A DNA stretch of 64,000 bases from Flavobacteriales bacterium. GTDB taxonomy: Bacteria; Bacteroidota; Bacteroidia; UBA10329. The position numbers and the translations under genes were made by a program. Positions 43,852 through 53,800 of this stretch are shown here, piece after piece; position 1 is the first letter of the stretch; each line of letters opens with the position of its first letter. Where the stretch lies: contig JAIPBM010000024.1 of the NCBI GenBank assembly GCA_021739695.1, positions 1 through 64,000 on the forward strand, read 5' to 3'. The notes under the pieces were generated by a model. That model ran no database searches, was not told the DNA's origin, and saw only the letters and a list, made by a program, of their open reading frames with translations.

Positions 43852-43876
43852 GCAAAGACGCAAAGGCGCAAAGGAA
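43848..43876 (+). repeat. 8-nt tandem repeat CGCAAAGR
   Basis: Three units CGCAAAGA, CGCAAAGG, CGCAAAGG lie in tandem, touching the GTG start of the barrel-like gene. Related units occur in the direct repeats at 57241 and 58147. Confidence 0.65.
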
Positions 43877-43924
43877 AATAAAATGGGGGCTAAGAAATTA
43901 GAGAAAAAGCCCAGCGTCTGCCTG

Positions 43925-44112
43925 AGGCGAACATATCCACTTTTCAGAGACTGACCCCCTCCCTCCGCCTGAGGCGGAGTACTCCCTACTTCGACAAGCT
44001 CAGTACAGGCTCTTTTCAGGGGGAGAGTGGGCACGTTGATCCGAGACTTGCTCGAAGCACAACTCCTCCCCTGAAAAGGGGAGGTGTCGAGGAACGAGAC
44101 GGAGGGGTTCAT
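43925..44112 (+). repeat. Composite repeat cluster between the barrel-like gene and coxA
   Basis: This covers most of a 347-bp gene-free stretch. It holds two perfect hairpins, CTCCGCCT/AGGCGGAG (43963-43979) and CCTCCCCT/AGGGGAGG (44065-44084), the phrase CTTCGACAAGCTCAGTACAG, a second TTTTCAGGGGGAGA segment facing CTCCCCTGAAAAG, and CGAGGAACGAGACGGAGGGG. No gene or promoter was seen in it. It looks like several dispersed repeats placed side by side. Confidence 0.6.
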
Positions 44113-44143
44113 TGAGCTAGATATATTAAGACGAAACGTCAAA

Positions 44144-44178
44144 GCAAAAAAAATGTCCTTAATTGCTTAAGGACATTT
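44144..44178 (-). terminator. Rho-independent terminator of the complex III/oxidase operon
   Basis: On the minus strand, a 12-bp stem AAATGTCCTTAA/TTAAGGACATTT with a 4-nt loop is followed by a run of T. It lies 21 nt after coxA and closes the eight-gene operon. Confidence 0.88.
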
Positions 44179-44198
44179 CAGGTTTAAATAGTGTATGA

Positions 44199-45992
44199 TC
44201 AATGAATATCCTCTTCACCATCCTTAAGAGGAGTGGTCTGTGGGATAAAGTCATCATCAGCTCCTGGCTTGCTGTAATCGTAAGCCCAACGATAAACAGT
44301 TGGAATTGGACCTTCCCAGTTTCCATGTCCAGGATTGATCTCGGTTGTCCACTCAAGTGCGTTTGATCTCCAAGGATTCTTGCTTGACTTGCTTCCCCTA
44401 AAGATGCTGTAGAAGAAGTTGAACGCGAAGATACACTGAGCCAAACCACCCAAGAACGCGAACATACTGATGCTCACATTGATGTCTTGTAGCGAGTCGA
44501 ACAATGGGAATGCCTCGTTAGAGTAATACCTTCTTGGAACACCGGCCAAGCCGATGAAGTGCATTGGAAAGAACACACCATAAACAGAAATGATGGTCAA
44601 CCAGAAGTGAGCATAGCCCAATTTCTTGTTCATAAGTCTTCCATACATTTTAGGGAACCAGTGATAAACACCCGCGAACATCCCGAAGATGGCCGAAGCA
44701 CCCATTACAATGTGGAAGTGAGCTACTACGAAGTAAGTATCATGAACATTGATGTCCAAGGCAGAGTCTCCAAGGATAATTCCAGTCAAACCACCCGTTA
44801 CAAACGTTGATACCAGACCAATGGCAAACATCATTGCCGGTGTGTAAACGATATTTCCTTTCCAAAGTGTAGTGAGGTAGTTGAACACTTTAACGGCAGA
44901 TGGAATAGCAACCAAAAGCGTAGTGAACGTAAACACGGAACCCAAGAATGGATTCATACCCGTTACGAACATATGGTGACCCCATACGATGAACGAAAGG
45001 AATGCAATAGCAAGCATTGACCCAACCATCGCTTTGTAACCAAAGATCGGTTTACGTGAGTTGGTTGAAATGATCTCTGAAGAGATACCCAACGCTGGCA
45101 ACAGGATGATGTATACCTCAGGGTGACCCAAGAACCAGAAAAGATGCTCGTAAAGAATTGGGCTACCACCTGTGTGCTCCAATGCTTCTCCTCCGATGAA
45201 AATGTCTGATAGGTAGAAGCTAGTTCCGAAACTTCTATCGAAGATCAACAACAAGGCAGCTGAAAGAAGTACAGGGAAAGAAAGAAGACCAAGGATAGCG
45301 GTGATCAAGATCGCCCACATGGTCAATGGCATACGGCCCATTGACATTCCTTTCGTTCTCAAGTTAACAATCGTAACGATGTAGTTGATACCACCAAGCA
45401 ACGAAGACACAACGAACAAGGCAATACTCACCAACCACATGGTCATACCAAGTCCTGATCCAGGAATAGCCTGAGGCAGTGCACTCAATGGAGGATAAAC
45501 GGTCCATCCTGCAGACGCTGGTCCTGTCTCAATGAACAATGACGCAACCATCACGACAGAAGAGGCCAAGAAGAACCAGTACGACAACATGTTCAAGAAT
45601 CCTGAAGCCATATCCCGTGCTCCAACTTGAAGTGGAATAAGTAGGTTGGCGAAAGTTCCGGTCAAACCACCAGTAAGTACCATGAACACAATGATGGTTC
45701 CGTGGATGGTAACAAGAGCCAAATACATGTTAGGGTCCAATACGCCACCTTTACCCCAATCGCCAAGAAGCAATTCAAATACTTTGAAAGACTCTCCTGG
45801 CCATCCTAGTTGTAAACGGAAAAGCATGGACATGCCCATTCCCAAAAACCCCATGATGATGGCGGTGATCAGGAACTGCTTAGAAATCATCTTATGATCC
45901 TGACTGAACACATAGTGCGTCCAAAAATCAGGCTTACCATGATGGTGATGTGCGTGCTCTGCGTGCTCTGCGTGTGCTGCGTGATCTGACAT
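44199..45992 (-). CDS. coxA: Cytochrome c oxidase subunit I
   Basis: The 597-residue protein has 12 predicted helices and the haem-copper oxidase signature: FWFLGHPEVYIILLPALG with the CuB His, Glu and cross-linked Tyr, WGHHMFVTGM with the His pair, and HFHIVMGASAIFG with haem ligands. The HPEVY form marks an A-type aa3 oxidase. It reduces oxygen and pumps protons. The N-terminus is His-rich (residues 4-18, Ala/Glu/His repeats). It is the last gene of the actABCDEF-coxB-coxA operon; no subunit III gene is beside it. A terminator follows. Confidence 0.96.
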   Translation of the reverse strand: MSDHAAHAEHAEHAHHHHGKPDFWTHYVFSQDHKMISKQFLITAIIMGFLGMGMSMLFRLQLGWPGESFKVFELLLGDWGKGGVLDPNMYLALVTIHGTIIVFMVLTGGLTGTFANLLIPLQVGARDMASGFLNMLSYWFFLASSVVMVASLFIETGPASAGWTVYPPLSALPQAIPGSGLGMTMWLVSIALFVVSSLLGGINYIVTIVNLRTKGMSMGRMPLTMWAILITAILGLLSFPVLLSAALLLIFDRSFGTSFYLSDIFIGGEALEHTGGSPILYEHLFWFLGHPEVYIILLPALGISSEIISTNSRKPIFGYKAMVGSMLAIAFLSFIVWGHHMFVTGMNPFLGSVFTFTTLLVAIPSAVKVFNYLTTLWKGNIVYTPAMMFAIGLVSTFVTGGLTGIILGDSALDINVHDTYFVVAHFHIVMGASAIFGMFAGVYHWFPKMYGRLMNKKLGYAHFWLTIISVYGVFFPMHFIGLAGVPRRYYSNEAFPLFDSLQDINVSISMFAFLGGLAQCIFAFNFFYSIFRGSKSSKNPWRSNALEWTTEINPGHGNWEGPIPTVYRWAYDYSKPGADDDFIPQTTPLKDGEEDIH

Positions 45993-46017
45993 CTCTATTC
46001 TTTATAAATACAATTGA

Positions 46018-47106
46018 TCAGCTATGCGCTGCGTTGTTTCCTTCTACTGTTTGCTCTTCAGGAGTTCCTTCTACGCCTCCATCAATTACTTCTTCCACCA
46101 CTTCTGTTACTTCAACAACAGGAGTTGCTGCGCTTCCCAAGCTTTCTGCCATGGTTTTCTTGTCAGCCAACCAAGCAGCGTAATCTTCTTCAGACTCGAC
46201 AATAATGGCCATTTGCATATTGTAGTGAGCTCCTCCGCAGATCTTGTTGCATAGTAGAAGGTAATCGAACGCTTCGTTACCTGTTTCCTTCCGCATCTCT
46301 GCAGTAGTAGTCTTCGGTACCATGTGGAACTGAGTGGTCATACCCGGTACGCAGTTCATCTGTAATCGGAAGTGAGGCATGTAAGCACTGTGCAACACAT
46401 CGCGAGAATGGAATTTGAAGATAACAGGCTTACCAACTGGCAAATGAAGTTCTCCTCTTACGATCTTATCATCCGCAGAAGCGGCATCAGCCATGCTAAC
46501 CCCAAGTGGATTATCGCTGGTGATCAATCGGTAACCTGATTTACCAAGAAGATTATCTGCTCCTGAATAGCGAGCAGTCCAGTCGAATTGCTTTGCATAA
46601 AGTTCAATTTCAATAGCGTCATCTGGACCAGGTCCGGTCATGCCGTTCCAAATACTAAGTCCATAAACGATCAACGATGTAAGGACGATTGTAGGAACCG
46701 TTGTCCAGATCATCTCCAGTTTAGTGCTATGGGCGAAGAACGTAGCTGTTCTATCTTTTCGGTGGTAGTACTTGTATCCGAAAAACAGTAGAAGCAAATG
46801 GGTAATGAAAAACATTGGTCCAATGATCATCCACGTAAGGGACATCAATTGATCCGTTTCATCACCATGAACAGATGCAGAAGGAGGAAGAGTTAATTTA
46901 CCCCAAACTACAGCGGCATAGACAACAAAGGCCAACCAAAATAGTCCGAATACCACGAACAGTGTTGCCTGAGTTTTATTGTCGCTGGCCGTTACTTCAG
47001 CAGGGTTCTCACCTTTCAGATCAGTACTGAGCTCAAAAACCCGTACCACTTTCGCCAACACAAGGATGGCGAGGATAATAACTATTGCAATAAGCAGATT
47101 AATCAT
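46018..47106 (-). CDS. coxB: Cytochrome c oxidase subunit II
   Basis: The 362-residue protein has two N-terminal membrane helices (about 2-20 and 50-72, 90-115 region) and the periplasmic cupredoxin domain with the CuA ligands: FHSRDVLHSAYMPHF and LLCNKICGGAHYNMQM. It takes electrons from cytochrome c into subunit I. There is no CxxCH haem-c domain, so it is aa3, not caa3. The C-terminal 40 residues are an acidic, low-complexity tail (VVEVTEVVEEVIDGG). It lies between actF (36 nt) and coxA (25 nt). Confidence 0.95.
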   Translation of the reverse strand: MINLLIAIVIILAILVLAKVVRVFELSTDLKGENPAEVTASDNKTQATLFVVFGLFWLAFVVYAAVVWGKLTLPPSASVHGDETDQLMSLTWMIIGPMFFITHLLLLFFGYKYYHRKDRTATFFAHSTKLEMIWTTVPTIVLTSLIVYGLSIWNGMTGPGPDDAIEIELYAKQFDWTARYSGADNLLGKSGYRLITSDNPLGVSMADAASADDKIVRGELHLPVGKPVIFKFHSRDVLHSAYMPHFRLQMNCVPGMTTQFHMVPKTTTAEMRKETGNEAFDYLLLCNKICGGAHYNMQMAIIVESEEDYAAWLADKKTMAESLGSAATPVVEVTEVVEEVIDGGVEGTPEEQTVEGNNAAHS

Positions 47107-47142
47107 TTCTCAGTTCTCTTTTGCCGAATCGTAATTGCCAGA

Positions 47143-48336
47143 TTATACGTGGTGGTGGTTTGCCTCGTCCAAGTATGGGTGGTTCTTAGCTACCAAAGGT
47201 GCTTTAGCCAATGCGCTGTGTACCACGAACAGGAACAAGCCTATGAACCCGAGGAACATACCAACTTCCAATACTCCAATGCCCCAATCTGCTACCACAG
47301 CACCAGGCATTACCATCTGAAACACATCTAACCAGTGACCACAGATGATAATTACACCCGCAATGGTCATAATGTTGAAGCTACGCTTAGCATCTTTATC
47401 CATCAACAGCAACATTGGAAGTGCCAAGTTCATGATAGGAAGTGCTCCCCACACAAATGGATAGTTGTTCCATCTATCTTGGAAATAAGTTACCTCTTCT
47501 GGAATGTTCGCATACCAGATCAACATGAATTGTGAGAACCACAGGTAACCCCAGAATACGGATGCTCCGAACATGAACTTACCAAGATCCTGAATGTGTT
47601 CTTGATTGATGTGCTCCAAATAACCATTTCGCTTAAGGGTAATGGTGATCAAAGCGAACATGGTAATTCCGCTCACAAACATCGTTGAGAAGTTATACCA
47701 ACCGAAAAGTGTGCTGAACCAATGCGTATCGATAGACATCATCCAATCCCAAGAAGAAGTAGATGAAGTAACTCCGTAGAACACAAGGAATGCCGCAGCA
47801 TAGCCGTAATTTCTTTTGTGGATAGCCACGCCTCCTTCAGCATCCTCTTTCAAAGAGGCTTTACGGAAATAAGATGTGAAAGCGATCCAGATTCCCAAAT
47901 AAGCGATAGCTCTAAGGAAGAAGAACGGCTCGTTCAAATAAGCTGACTTTCCAGCAATGATAGAATCATAATGACTGCTTTCTGGATTCATCACCTCTGG
48001 ATCCATCCAATGATAGATGTGGTGGAATCCTAAAGAGTGGCTTCCTGCTACCAATACAAGCAACAGAATCGGTCCACCTACAAAGAGGAATTGCGAAACC
48101 GCTTCTGGCACACGCTTGAAACCTGAAGACCATCCTGCTTCAGACACATACTGGATGGCCATCCACAGCGTTCCCATAAGACCGATACCTACAAAGAAGT
48201 AGGAATTGACCAAAAGATTGGCCCAAATACGCTGTCCTGGAACGTGCGTAAGAACCGCGTACACTATTGCTAGCACACCTAAGCCTACAAGGCCAAGTGT
48301 CAGTCGTTTAGTGCTTGATTTGAATGTATAATCCAT
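47143..48336 (-). CDS. actF: Alternative complex III subunit ActF
   Basis: The 397-residue membrane protein has about ten helices and belongs to the NrfD/PsrC-like quinone-binding group; the place after actE and before coxB fits ActF. It contributes to the quinol-oxidising membrane part of alternative complex III, which replaces the bc1 complex in many Bacteroidota. The C-terminus is His-rich (PYLDEANHHHV). It is 26 nt from actE. Confidence 0.9.
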   Translation of the reverse strand: MDYTFKSSTKRLTLGLVGLGVLAIVYAVLTHVPGQRIWANLLVNSYFFVGIGLMGTLWMAIQYVSEAGWSSGFKRVPEAVSQFLFVGGPILLLVLVAGSHSLGFHHIYHWMDPEVMNPESSHYDSIIAGKSAYLNEPFFFLRAIAYLGIWIAFTSYFRKASLKEDAEGGVAIHKRNYGYAAAFLVFYGVTSSTSSWDWMMSIDTHWFSTLFGWYNFSTMFVSGITMFALITITLKRNGYLEHINQEHIQDLGKFMFGASVFWGYLWFSQFMLIWYANIPEEVTYFQDRWNNYPFVWGALPIMNLALPMLLLMDKDAKRSFNIMTIAGVIIICGHWLDVFQMVMPGAVVADWGIGVLEVGMFLGFIGLFLFVVHSALAKAPLVAKNHPYLDEANHHHV

Positions 48337-48362
48337 TTCTGGCTACTGTTTCTCTAATTCAA

Positions 48363-48965
48363 TTAAAGCTTTTGAAGCTCTTGGATGTACTGAATGACCT
48401 TCCAACGATCTTCTTTGGTAAGCTGCGATGCATGCGAACCCATCAACCCTTTTCCGTACGTAATGGTATGGAACATTTTTCCTTCTGGCAGATCCTTAAG
48501 CGCTCCACCGTTGTAAGCTGGTGGAGGTGGGAATTTCCCGGTTCCGATCAATTGACCGTCTCCTTCACCTTTAGGACCATGGCAATGCATGCACATTTTC
48601 TCGAAGATGACTTTTCCTTGAGCAGCAGTTTCTGCAGAAGCAGGAAGCGGACTTTTCAATTCAGCACCAGCAGCTTCATATCCTTCCAAGGTGTTTGGGT
48701 AAGCATAAGGAAGTGCGTTGATCAAGCTTCCACTTGCGGGCCATTCGCCACGAGACATCGTCCCGGCCACTGGCTTCTGAGCAGTCATGCTGTCTGGAAG
48801 CAATGGATTTTCACTGTATGTTTCGTAAGACGGAGAACGGTACATGTCTGGCATATACTCAACTCCCGGACTATTCGGATCTGTGGTACAAGAGCTCATT
48901 AGCACTACAATGCAGACCAGTGCACTCGCTACCAGCGAAATATTGTATTTCAATGCCTTGTTCAT
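48363..48965 (-). CDS. actE: Alternative complex III monohaem cytochrome c ActE
   Basis: The 200-residue protein has a lipoprotein signal (IVVLMSSC lipobox), a cytochrome c domain with one haem site CMHCH at about residues 130-134, and a downstream Met ligand region (GLMGSHASQL). It carries electrons from the complex towards the oxidase at the periplasmic face. It overlaps actD by 4 bp. Confidence 0.92.
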   Translation of the reverse strand: MNKALKYNISLVASALVCIVVLMSSCTTDPNSPGVEYMPDMYRSPSYETYSENPLLPDSMTAQKPVAGTMSRGEWPASGSLINALPYAYPNTLEGYEAAGAELKSPLPASAETAAQGKVIFEKMCMHCHGPKGEGDGQLIGTGKFPPPPAYNGGALKDLPEGKMFHTITYGKGLMGSHASQLTKEDRWKVIQYIQELQKL

Positions 48966-49486
48966 TTTTGAGTTATTTCCTCTGCTCCGGTTTCCTTCAA
49001 AATTCCTTCAATCACTTCTGCACTTACGCTGTTCTCTCCAAGATCGATCTGGATCAAGAATTTATCGTCAGTGGTTCTAAGGTCTGGATTCCAGTTTTTC
49101 TTTCCAGGATAGATGGTGTTTCTTAGGAAGTAAGTTACTGCCATTCCATGCGCTGCACAGAAAACGGTCATCTCAAACGTTACTGGAATAAAAGCTGGTA
49201 AATTCTCCAAAAGCGAGAAGTTAGGCTTACCTCCGATGTTCATCGGCCAATCCATGATCAAGGTAAACCAGAACATGAACAAGGCCAGCGACAATCCGCA
49301 TAGACCATAAATGAAACCTGCAATATGCAATCGTGTTGGTGGCACACCGATAATTGGATCGATGCCGTGTATCGGGAATGGAGAGAATACGTCTTTCACA
49401 TGCACGCCTTTGGCAACAAGTGCCTTGGCAGATGCTTTCAACACCTCCTCATCTCCAAACAGACCGTGTATTTCTTTAGCGCTCAT
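48962..49486 (-). CDS. actD: Alternative complex III subunit ActD (DUF3341)
   Basis: The 174-residue protein has a small cytoplasmic N-terminal domain (IHGLFGDEEVLKASAKALVA), two membrane helices (about 58-78 and 95-117), and the DUF3341 pattern GIDPIIGVPPTRLHIAGFIY. ActD is a structural membrane subunit of alternative complex III. It lies 12 nt after actC and overlaps actE by 4 bp. Confidence 0.92.
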   Translation of the reverse strand: MSAKEIHGLFGDEEVLKASAKALVAKGVHVKDVFSPFPIHGIDPIIGVPPTRLHIAGFIYGLCGLSLALFMFWFTLIMDWPMNIGGKPNFSLLENLPAFIPVTFEMTVFCAAHGMAVTYFLRNTIYPGKKNWNPDLRTTDDKFLIQIDLGENSVSAEVIEGILKETGAEEITQK

Positions 49487-49498
49487 TATCAGTCTGAA

Positions 49499-50875
49499 TT
49501 ATTTCTTGTACTGAGATCCAGTTGATTTCAAAATAGACTTCACTTCCGCAATCGGTAGCACAGGGAATGTTCTGGCATACAATAGGAAGAAGGTGAAGAA
49601 GATTCCAAGCGTTCCAACGAAGATGCCTATATCAACCCAGCTTGGGTAGAACATGCTCCAGCTAGATGGAAGGTAATCTCGGTGCAATGAGGTTACAATG
49701 ATCACAAATCGCTCAAACCACATACCGATGTTCACGATGATGGAAAGAATGAATGTGAAGGTGATGTTTCTTCTCAATTTCTTAGACCAGAACAACTGTG
49801 GGCTGATCACGTTGCAGCTCATCATTGCCCAGTAAGCCCACCAGTATGGTCCAGAAGCTCTGTTCAAGAATGCGTATTGCTCATATTCAACACCTGAGTA
49901 CCACGACATGAAAAGCTCAGTGATGTAAGCCACACCTACAATAGAACCCGTAAGCATGATGATCTTATTCATCAACTCGATGTGATTGATGGTGATATAC
50001 TCTTCCAAGTTCACCACTTTTCGCATCACCAACATCAAGGTCAATACCATCGCAAATCCAGAGAAGATCGCTCCAGCAACGAAGTATGGAGGGAAGATGG
50101 TCGTGTGCCATCCAGGGATCACCGATGTGGCGAAGTCCATAGATACGATGGTGTGTACAGAAAGTACAAGTGGTGTAGCCAATCCGGCCAAAACCAAAGA
50201 GATCTCTTCAAATCGGTGCCAAGCACGTGCGTTACCGCTCCATCCGAATGACATGATCGAATAAACCGTGTGAGAAATCGGTCGTGCAGCACGAGCCATT
50301 CTATCTCTAATGGTTGCGAAATCAGGAATAAGTCCGATGTACCAGAACACCAACGATACGCTGAAGTAAGTAGAGATCGCGAAAACGTCCCAAAGCAGCG
50401 GTGAGTTGAAGTTTACCCAAAGTGATCCGAACTGGTTTGGCAATGGAAGAACCCAGTAAGCCATCCAAATACGTCCCATGTGAATACCAGGGAACAAGGC
50501 CGCACAGACAACCGCGAAGATGGTCATCGCCTCTGCAGAACGGTTGATCGCCATCCGCCATTTCTGACGGAAAAGGAGAAGTACCGCAGAGATCAACGTT
50601 CCAGCGTGACCGATACCGACCCACCAAACGAAGTTGGTAATATCCCAAGCCCAACCAACGGTCTTGTTCAATCCCCATGTTCCGATACCTACACCAATGG
50701 TGTACAGGATACAGCCTACGCCCCAAAGCATGGCTATTAATGAAATAGTGAATACGATCCACCATTGCTTGTTTGCCTTACCTTCTATTGGTCTGGCAAT
50801 GTCATTGGAAATGTCGTGATAGGTTTTATCACCTAAAACGAGTGGCTCCCTTATCCAAGCTTCTTGACTCGACAT
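49499..50875 (-). CDS. actC: Alternative complex III NrfD-like subunit ActC
   Basis: The 458-residue protein has about ten helices and the NrfD/PsrC fold (WAWDITNFVWWVGIGHAGTL near the N-terminus, VPGWHTTIFPPYFVAGAI-like loop with the conserved His and aromatic residues). It binds quinol and gives electrons to the ActB iron-sulfur part. It lies 20 nt after actB and keeps the operon order actA-B-C-D-E-F. Confidence 0.93.
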   Translation of the reverse strand: MSSQEAWIREPLVLGDKTYHDISNDIARPIEGKANKQWWIVFTISLIAMLWGVGCILYTIGVGIGTWGLNKTVGWAWDITNFVWWVGIGHAGTLISAVLLLFRQKWRMAINRSAEAMTIFAVVCAALFPGIHMGRIWMAYWVLPLPNQFGSLWVNFNSPLLWDVFAISTYFSVSLVFWYIGLIPDFATIRDRMARAARPISHTVYSIMSFGWSGNARAWHRFEEISLVLAGLATPLVLSVHTIVSMDFATSVIPGWHTTIFPPYFVAGAIFSGFAMVLTLMLVMRKVVNLEEYITINHIELMNKIIMLTGSIVGVAYITELFMSWYSGVEYEQYAFLNRASGPYWWAYWAMMSCNVISPQLFWSKKLRRNITFTFILSIIVNIGMWFERFVIIVTSLHRDYLPSSWSMFYPSWVDIGIFVGTLGIFFTFFLLYARTFPVLPIAEVKSILKSTGSQYKK

Positions 50876-50895
50876 CTATCTTGCTTTAGTCTTAA

Positions 50896-53800
50896 TTAAG
50901 CTTCGTTAACTTCTACGTTTCTCACCTTAGTCATGTAGAATACGTTTGGCTGAACACCAACTTCTTCCAATAGGTGATAACTTCTTTCATCCTTAGAGAT
51001 TCCTGCTACCCAACTTCCTTTGTCGTTCAAATCTCCGAACACAATGGCGTTTGTTGGACAAGCTTCAGCACAGGCACTTTGTACTTCTTCGTCAGCTATT
51101 TTTCTTCCAGCTTTCTTAGCCTTCAGTTTCGCTGCTTGAATTCCTTGAACACAGAAGCTACATTTCTCCATAACTCCTCGATCTCTAACCACAACATCTG
51201 GGTTCAAGACCATTCGTCCTAGATCATCGTTTGCAGGGTTCGTACTGAAATCCTGGCTTCCGTTGTGATATTGGAACCAATTGAATCTTCTGACCTTGTA
51301 AGGGCAGTTGTTAGCGCAGTAACGTGTTCCGATGCAACGGTTGTAGGTCATCATGTTCAGACCTTCGTTGCTATGCGTGGTAGCTGCCACTGGGCAAACT
51401 GTTTCGCATGGAGCATGATTACAATGCTGACACATGATAGGTTGGTAAGCAACCGTTGGTTGATCGGCAGCAGCTTCCATTTGACGGAACTTGTCAATAG
51501 GGCTTACACCTTCTTCCTCAGCTACTTCTTCCGTCATATCAGAAGAATAGTAACGGTCAATACGCAACCAGTGCATATCGCGTCCTCTTCTTACTTCTGT
51601 TTTTCCTACTACAGGAACGTTATTCTCCGATCCGCAAGCGGTAACGCATGCACCGCAACCGATACACTTGTTAAGATCGATCGTCATACCCCAACGGTGT
51701 CCGTTAGCAATTGGCTGATCGTTCCAAAGATTCACTTGACTTGGTGGCAAGAACGGATTTGCATGCGATTCTTCTGCGTGAGCAGCTTCTTCATGTCCGT
51801 GTCCTTCAGCACCATGAGCATCGCCATGTGCATCGCCTCCATGAGCAGCACTTCCAGCACTGGCTACAAAAAGCTTAGCATCTGGGTTTCCTGACTTAGG
51901 ATCGTGTTTGTATTCTTCTAACGTGGTCTCCTTAACAATAGCAGACCGACCCATCAAGGTGTTCTGAGATTGAAGTTGAGCAATCTCGTATGTTTCGCCT
52001 GTGGCAGTAACAGTTACGTCACCTACGCTGAATGAACCAGCAGACAGTGGGAATGCATTGGCACCAACACCATCACCGCATTTTCCAGCAGCAGTTCTTC
52101 CGTATCCAACAGCAATACCGATTGTTCCGTGTTTCTGTCCAGGTGCTGGATAAACAGGAAGTTTAACCGTAACGCCATTCGCAGTTACCTCAGCCACATT
52201 GGCCATGAAATCACCACGCTCCAAACGGCTTAGTCCCATTTCGCTCATTTGAGCTGGAGACATGGTAATGTAGTTATCCCAACAAACACGAGAAATTGGA
52301 TCTGGAAGCTCTTGCAACCATGGGTTGTTCGCTTGCGAACCATCTCCCAGACCTGCTTTCACATACAGTTCCAACTCAAATGCTCCTGCTGGTACTTTCT
52401 TAATAGAAGCAGCAGCCGCAGAAACGTCTCCAGCAAATGCAGGAGTTTCTCCTTTTACGCCAGATTCAAATACACCATTGAAAAGGGCTGTATTGAAGAA
52501 GTCGCTGAATAGAAGACTTGCATTCGAACTGGCAGTATGAATACCAGACCAATTTGATTTGATGAATGAGTAATAATCAGCATCGTTTCCTGCCCATTTC
52601 AACAACGACTCTTGGAATTGTCGTGTTTTGAACAACGGCTGAATAGTAGGTTGCGTCAAGCTGTAGCTTCCTGCCTTTGGCTCAGAATCGTTCCAGCTTT
52701 CCAAGTAATGGTTGTCTGGGGTCAGGTAAGTAACACCAGCAGCAGTTTCGTCCACTCTATCAGCAAATGATACGGTCAAACCAACCTTGGCCAATCCTGC
52801 ATTGAAAGCATCAGCCTTCTTGTAAGAGTAGCTTGGATTCACACCGTGGATAAGCAATGCGCCTACCTTACCGGCATTCATATCAGCAACCAATTGATCC
52901 ATTTCTGAATCAACACCACCTTTCAAATAAAGTGGGTTGGCAATATCCAATGTAGAGCCGTAGTTGCCCAACAGGTTATTGATGGCATTTACAAGGGTTT
53001 GAACACCTGCATCGTTCGAATTCGAAACCACGATGCCTTTTCCTTTTGCATCAACCAATTCCTTGGCTGCTTTAGCAATCGTAGCATCATATTCAGATGT
53101 TCCTCCGCTTACGATGTTTCCATCCATTGCAGAGGCAACCTTATTATAAAGACTGATAACAGCAGTTGCACTTTCAGATGGCTTCAACGCCACACGTACG
53201 TCTGCATTACTACCTGTCAAAGACATGTTTGTCTCGAACTGGTAATGACGCGACATCTTTCCGCCTTTCGGATCGCGCATCTTACCGTATCCAACTGCAT
53301 TGGCAGGTCCGTTAGGGAATCCGGCCAAGAAATCGGCACCGAAGCTTACCACAACTTCAGCTTTCGCAAAGTCGTAAGCAGGCAATGCTTTTACACCAAA
53401 ACAGGCAAGGTTAGCCTCCAACGCACCCGATGCAGAAATGGCATCGTAGGTTACATGCTTAACGCCTGCTCCGTACTTAGCAGCAAATGCAGCCACCGCC
53501 TTTTTGGTCGATGGGCTGATGATGGTCTCTGTAAGAATGACAATAGAACCTCCGGCCTCGCCCAATTTAGCCAATGCAGCGCCTATCTCAGCATCCACAG
53601 TTGCCCAATCAGATGCTTCTCCACCCTTCAACGGTCCACCAACGCGGGCCGAATCATACAATGAAAGCACCGAAGAGTTCACGCGAGAATTCAAGGCTCC
53701 TCCCGTTAGGGTCGATTGCTTGTTTCCCACAACCTTGATCGGACGACCTTCTCTGGTCTTCACAAGAATACTAGCGTAATCTGTTCCATCATAGAACGTA

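Noticed and set aside
43852-44142. N-terminal extension of the barrel-like protein
   Set aside because: The frame is open, but the codons come from dispersed repeats and hairpins. The signal peptide begins after them.
51265-51894. 209-residue plus-strand ORF opposite actB
   Set aside because: It is antisense to the conserved ferredoxin part of ActB and shows no domain of its own.
52999-53664. 221-residue plus-strand ORF opposite actB
   Set aside because: Antisense shadow with Cys/Arg-rich composition; no start signal or domain.
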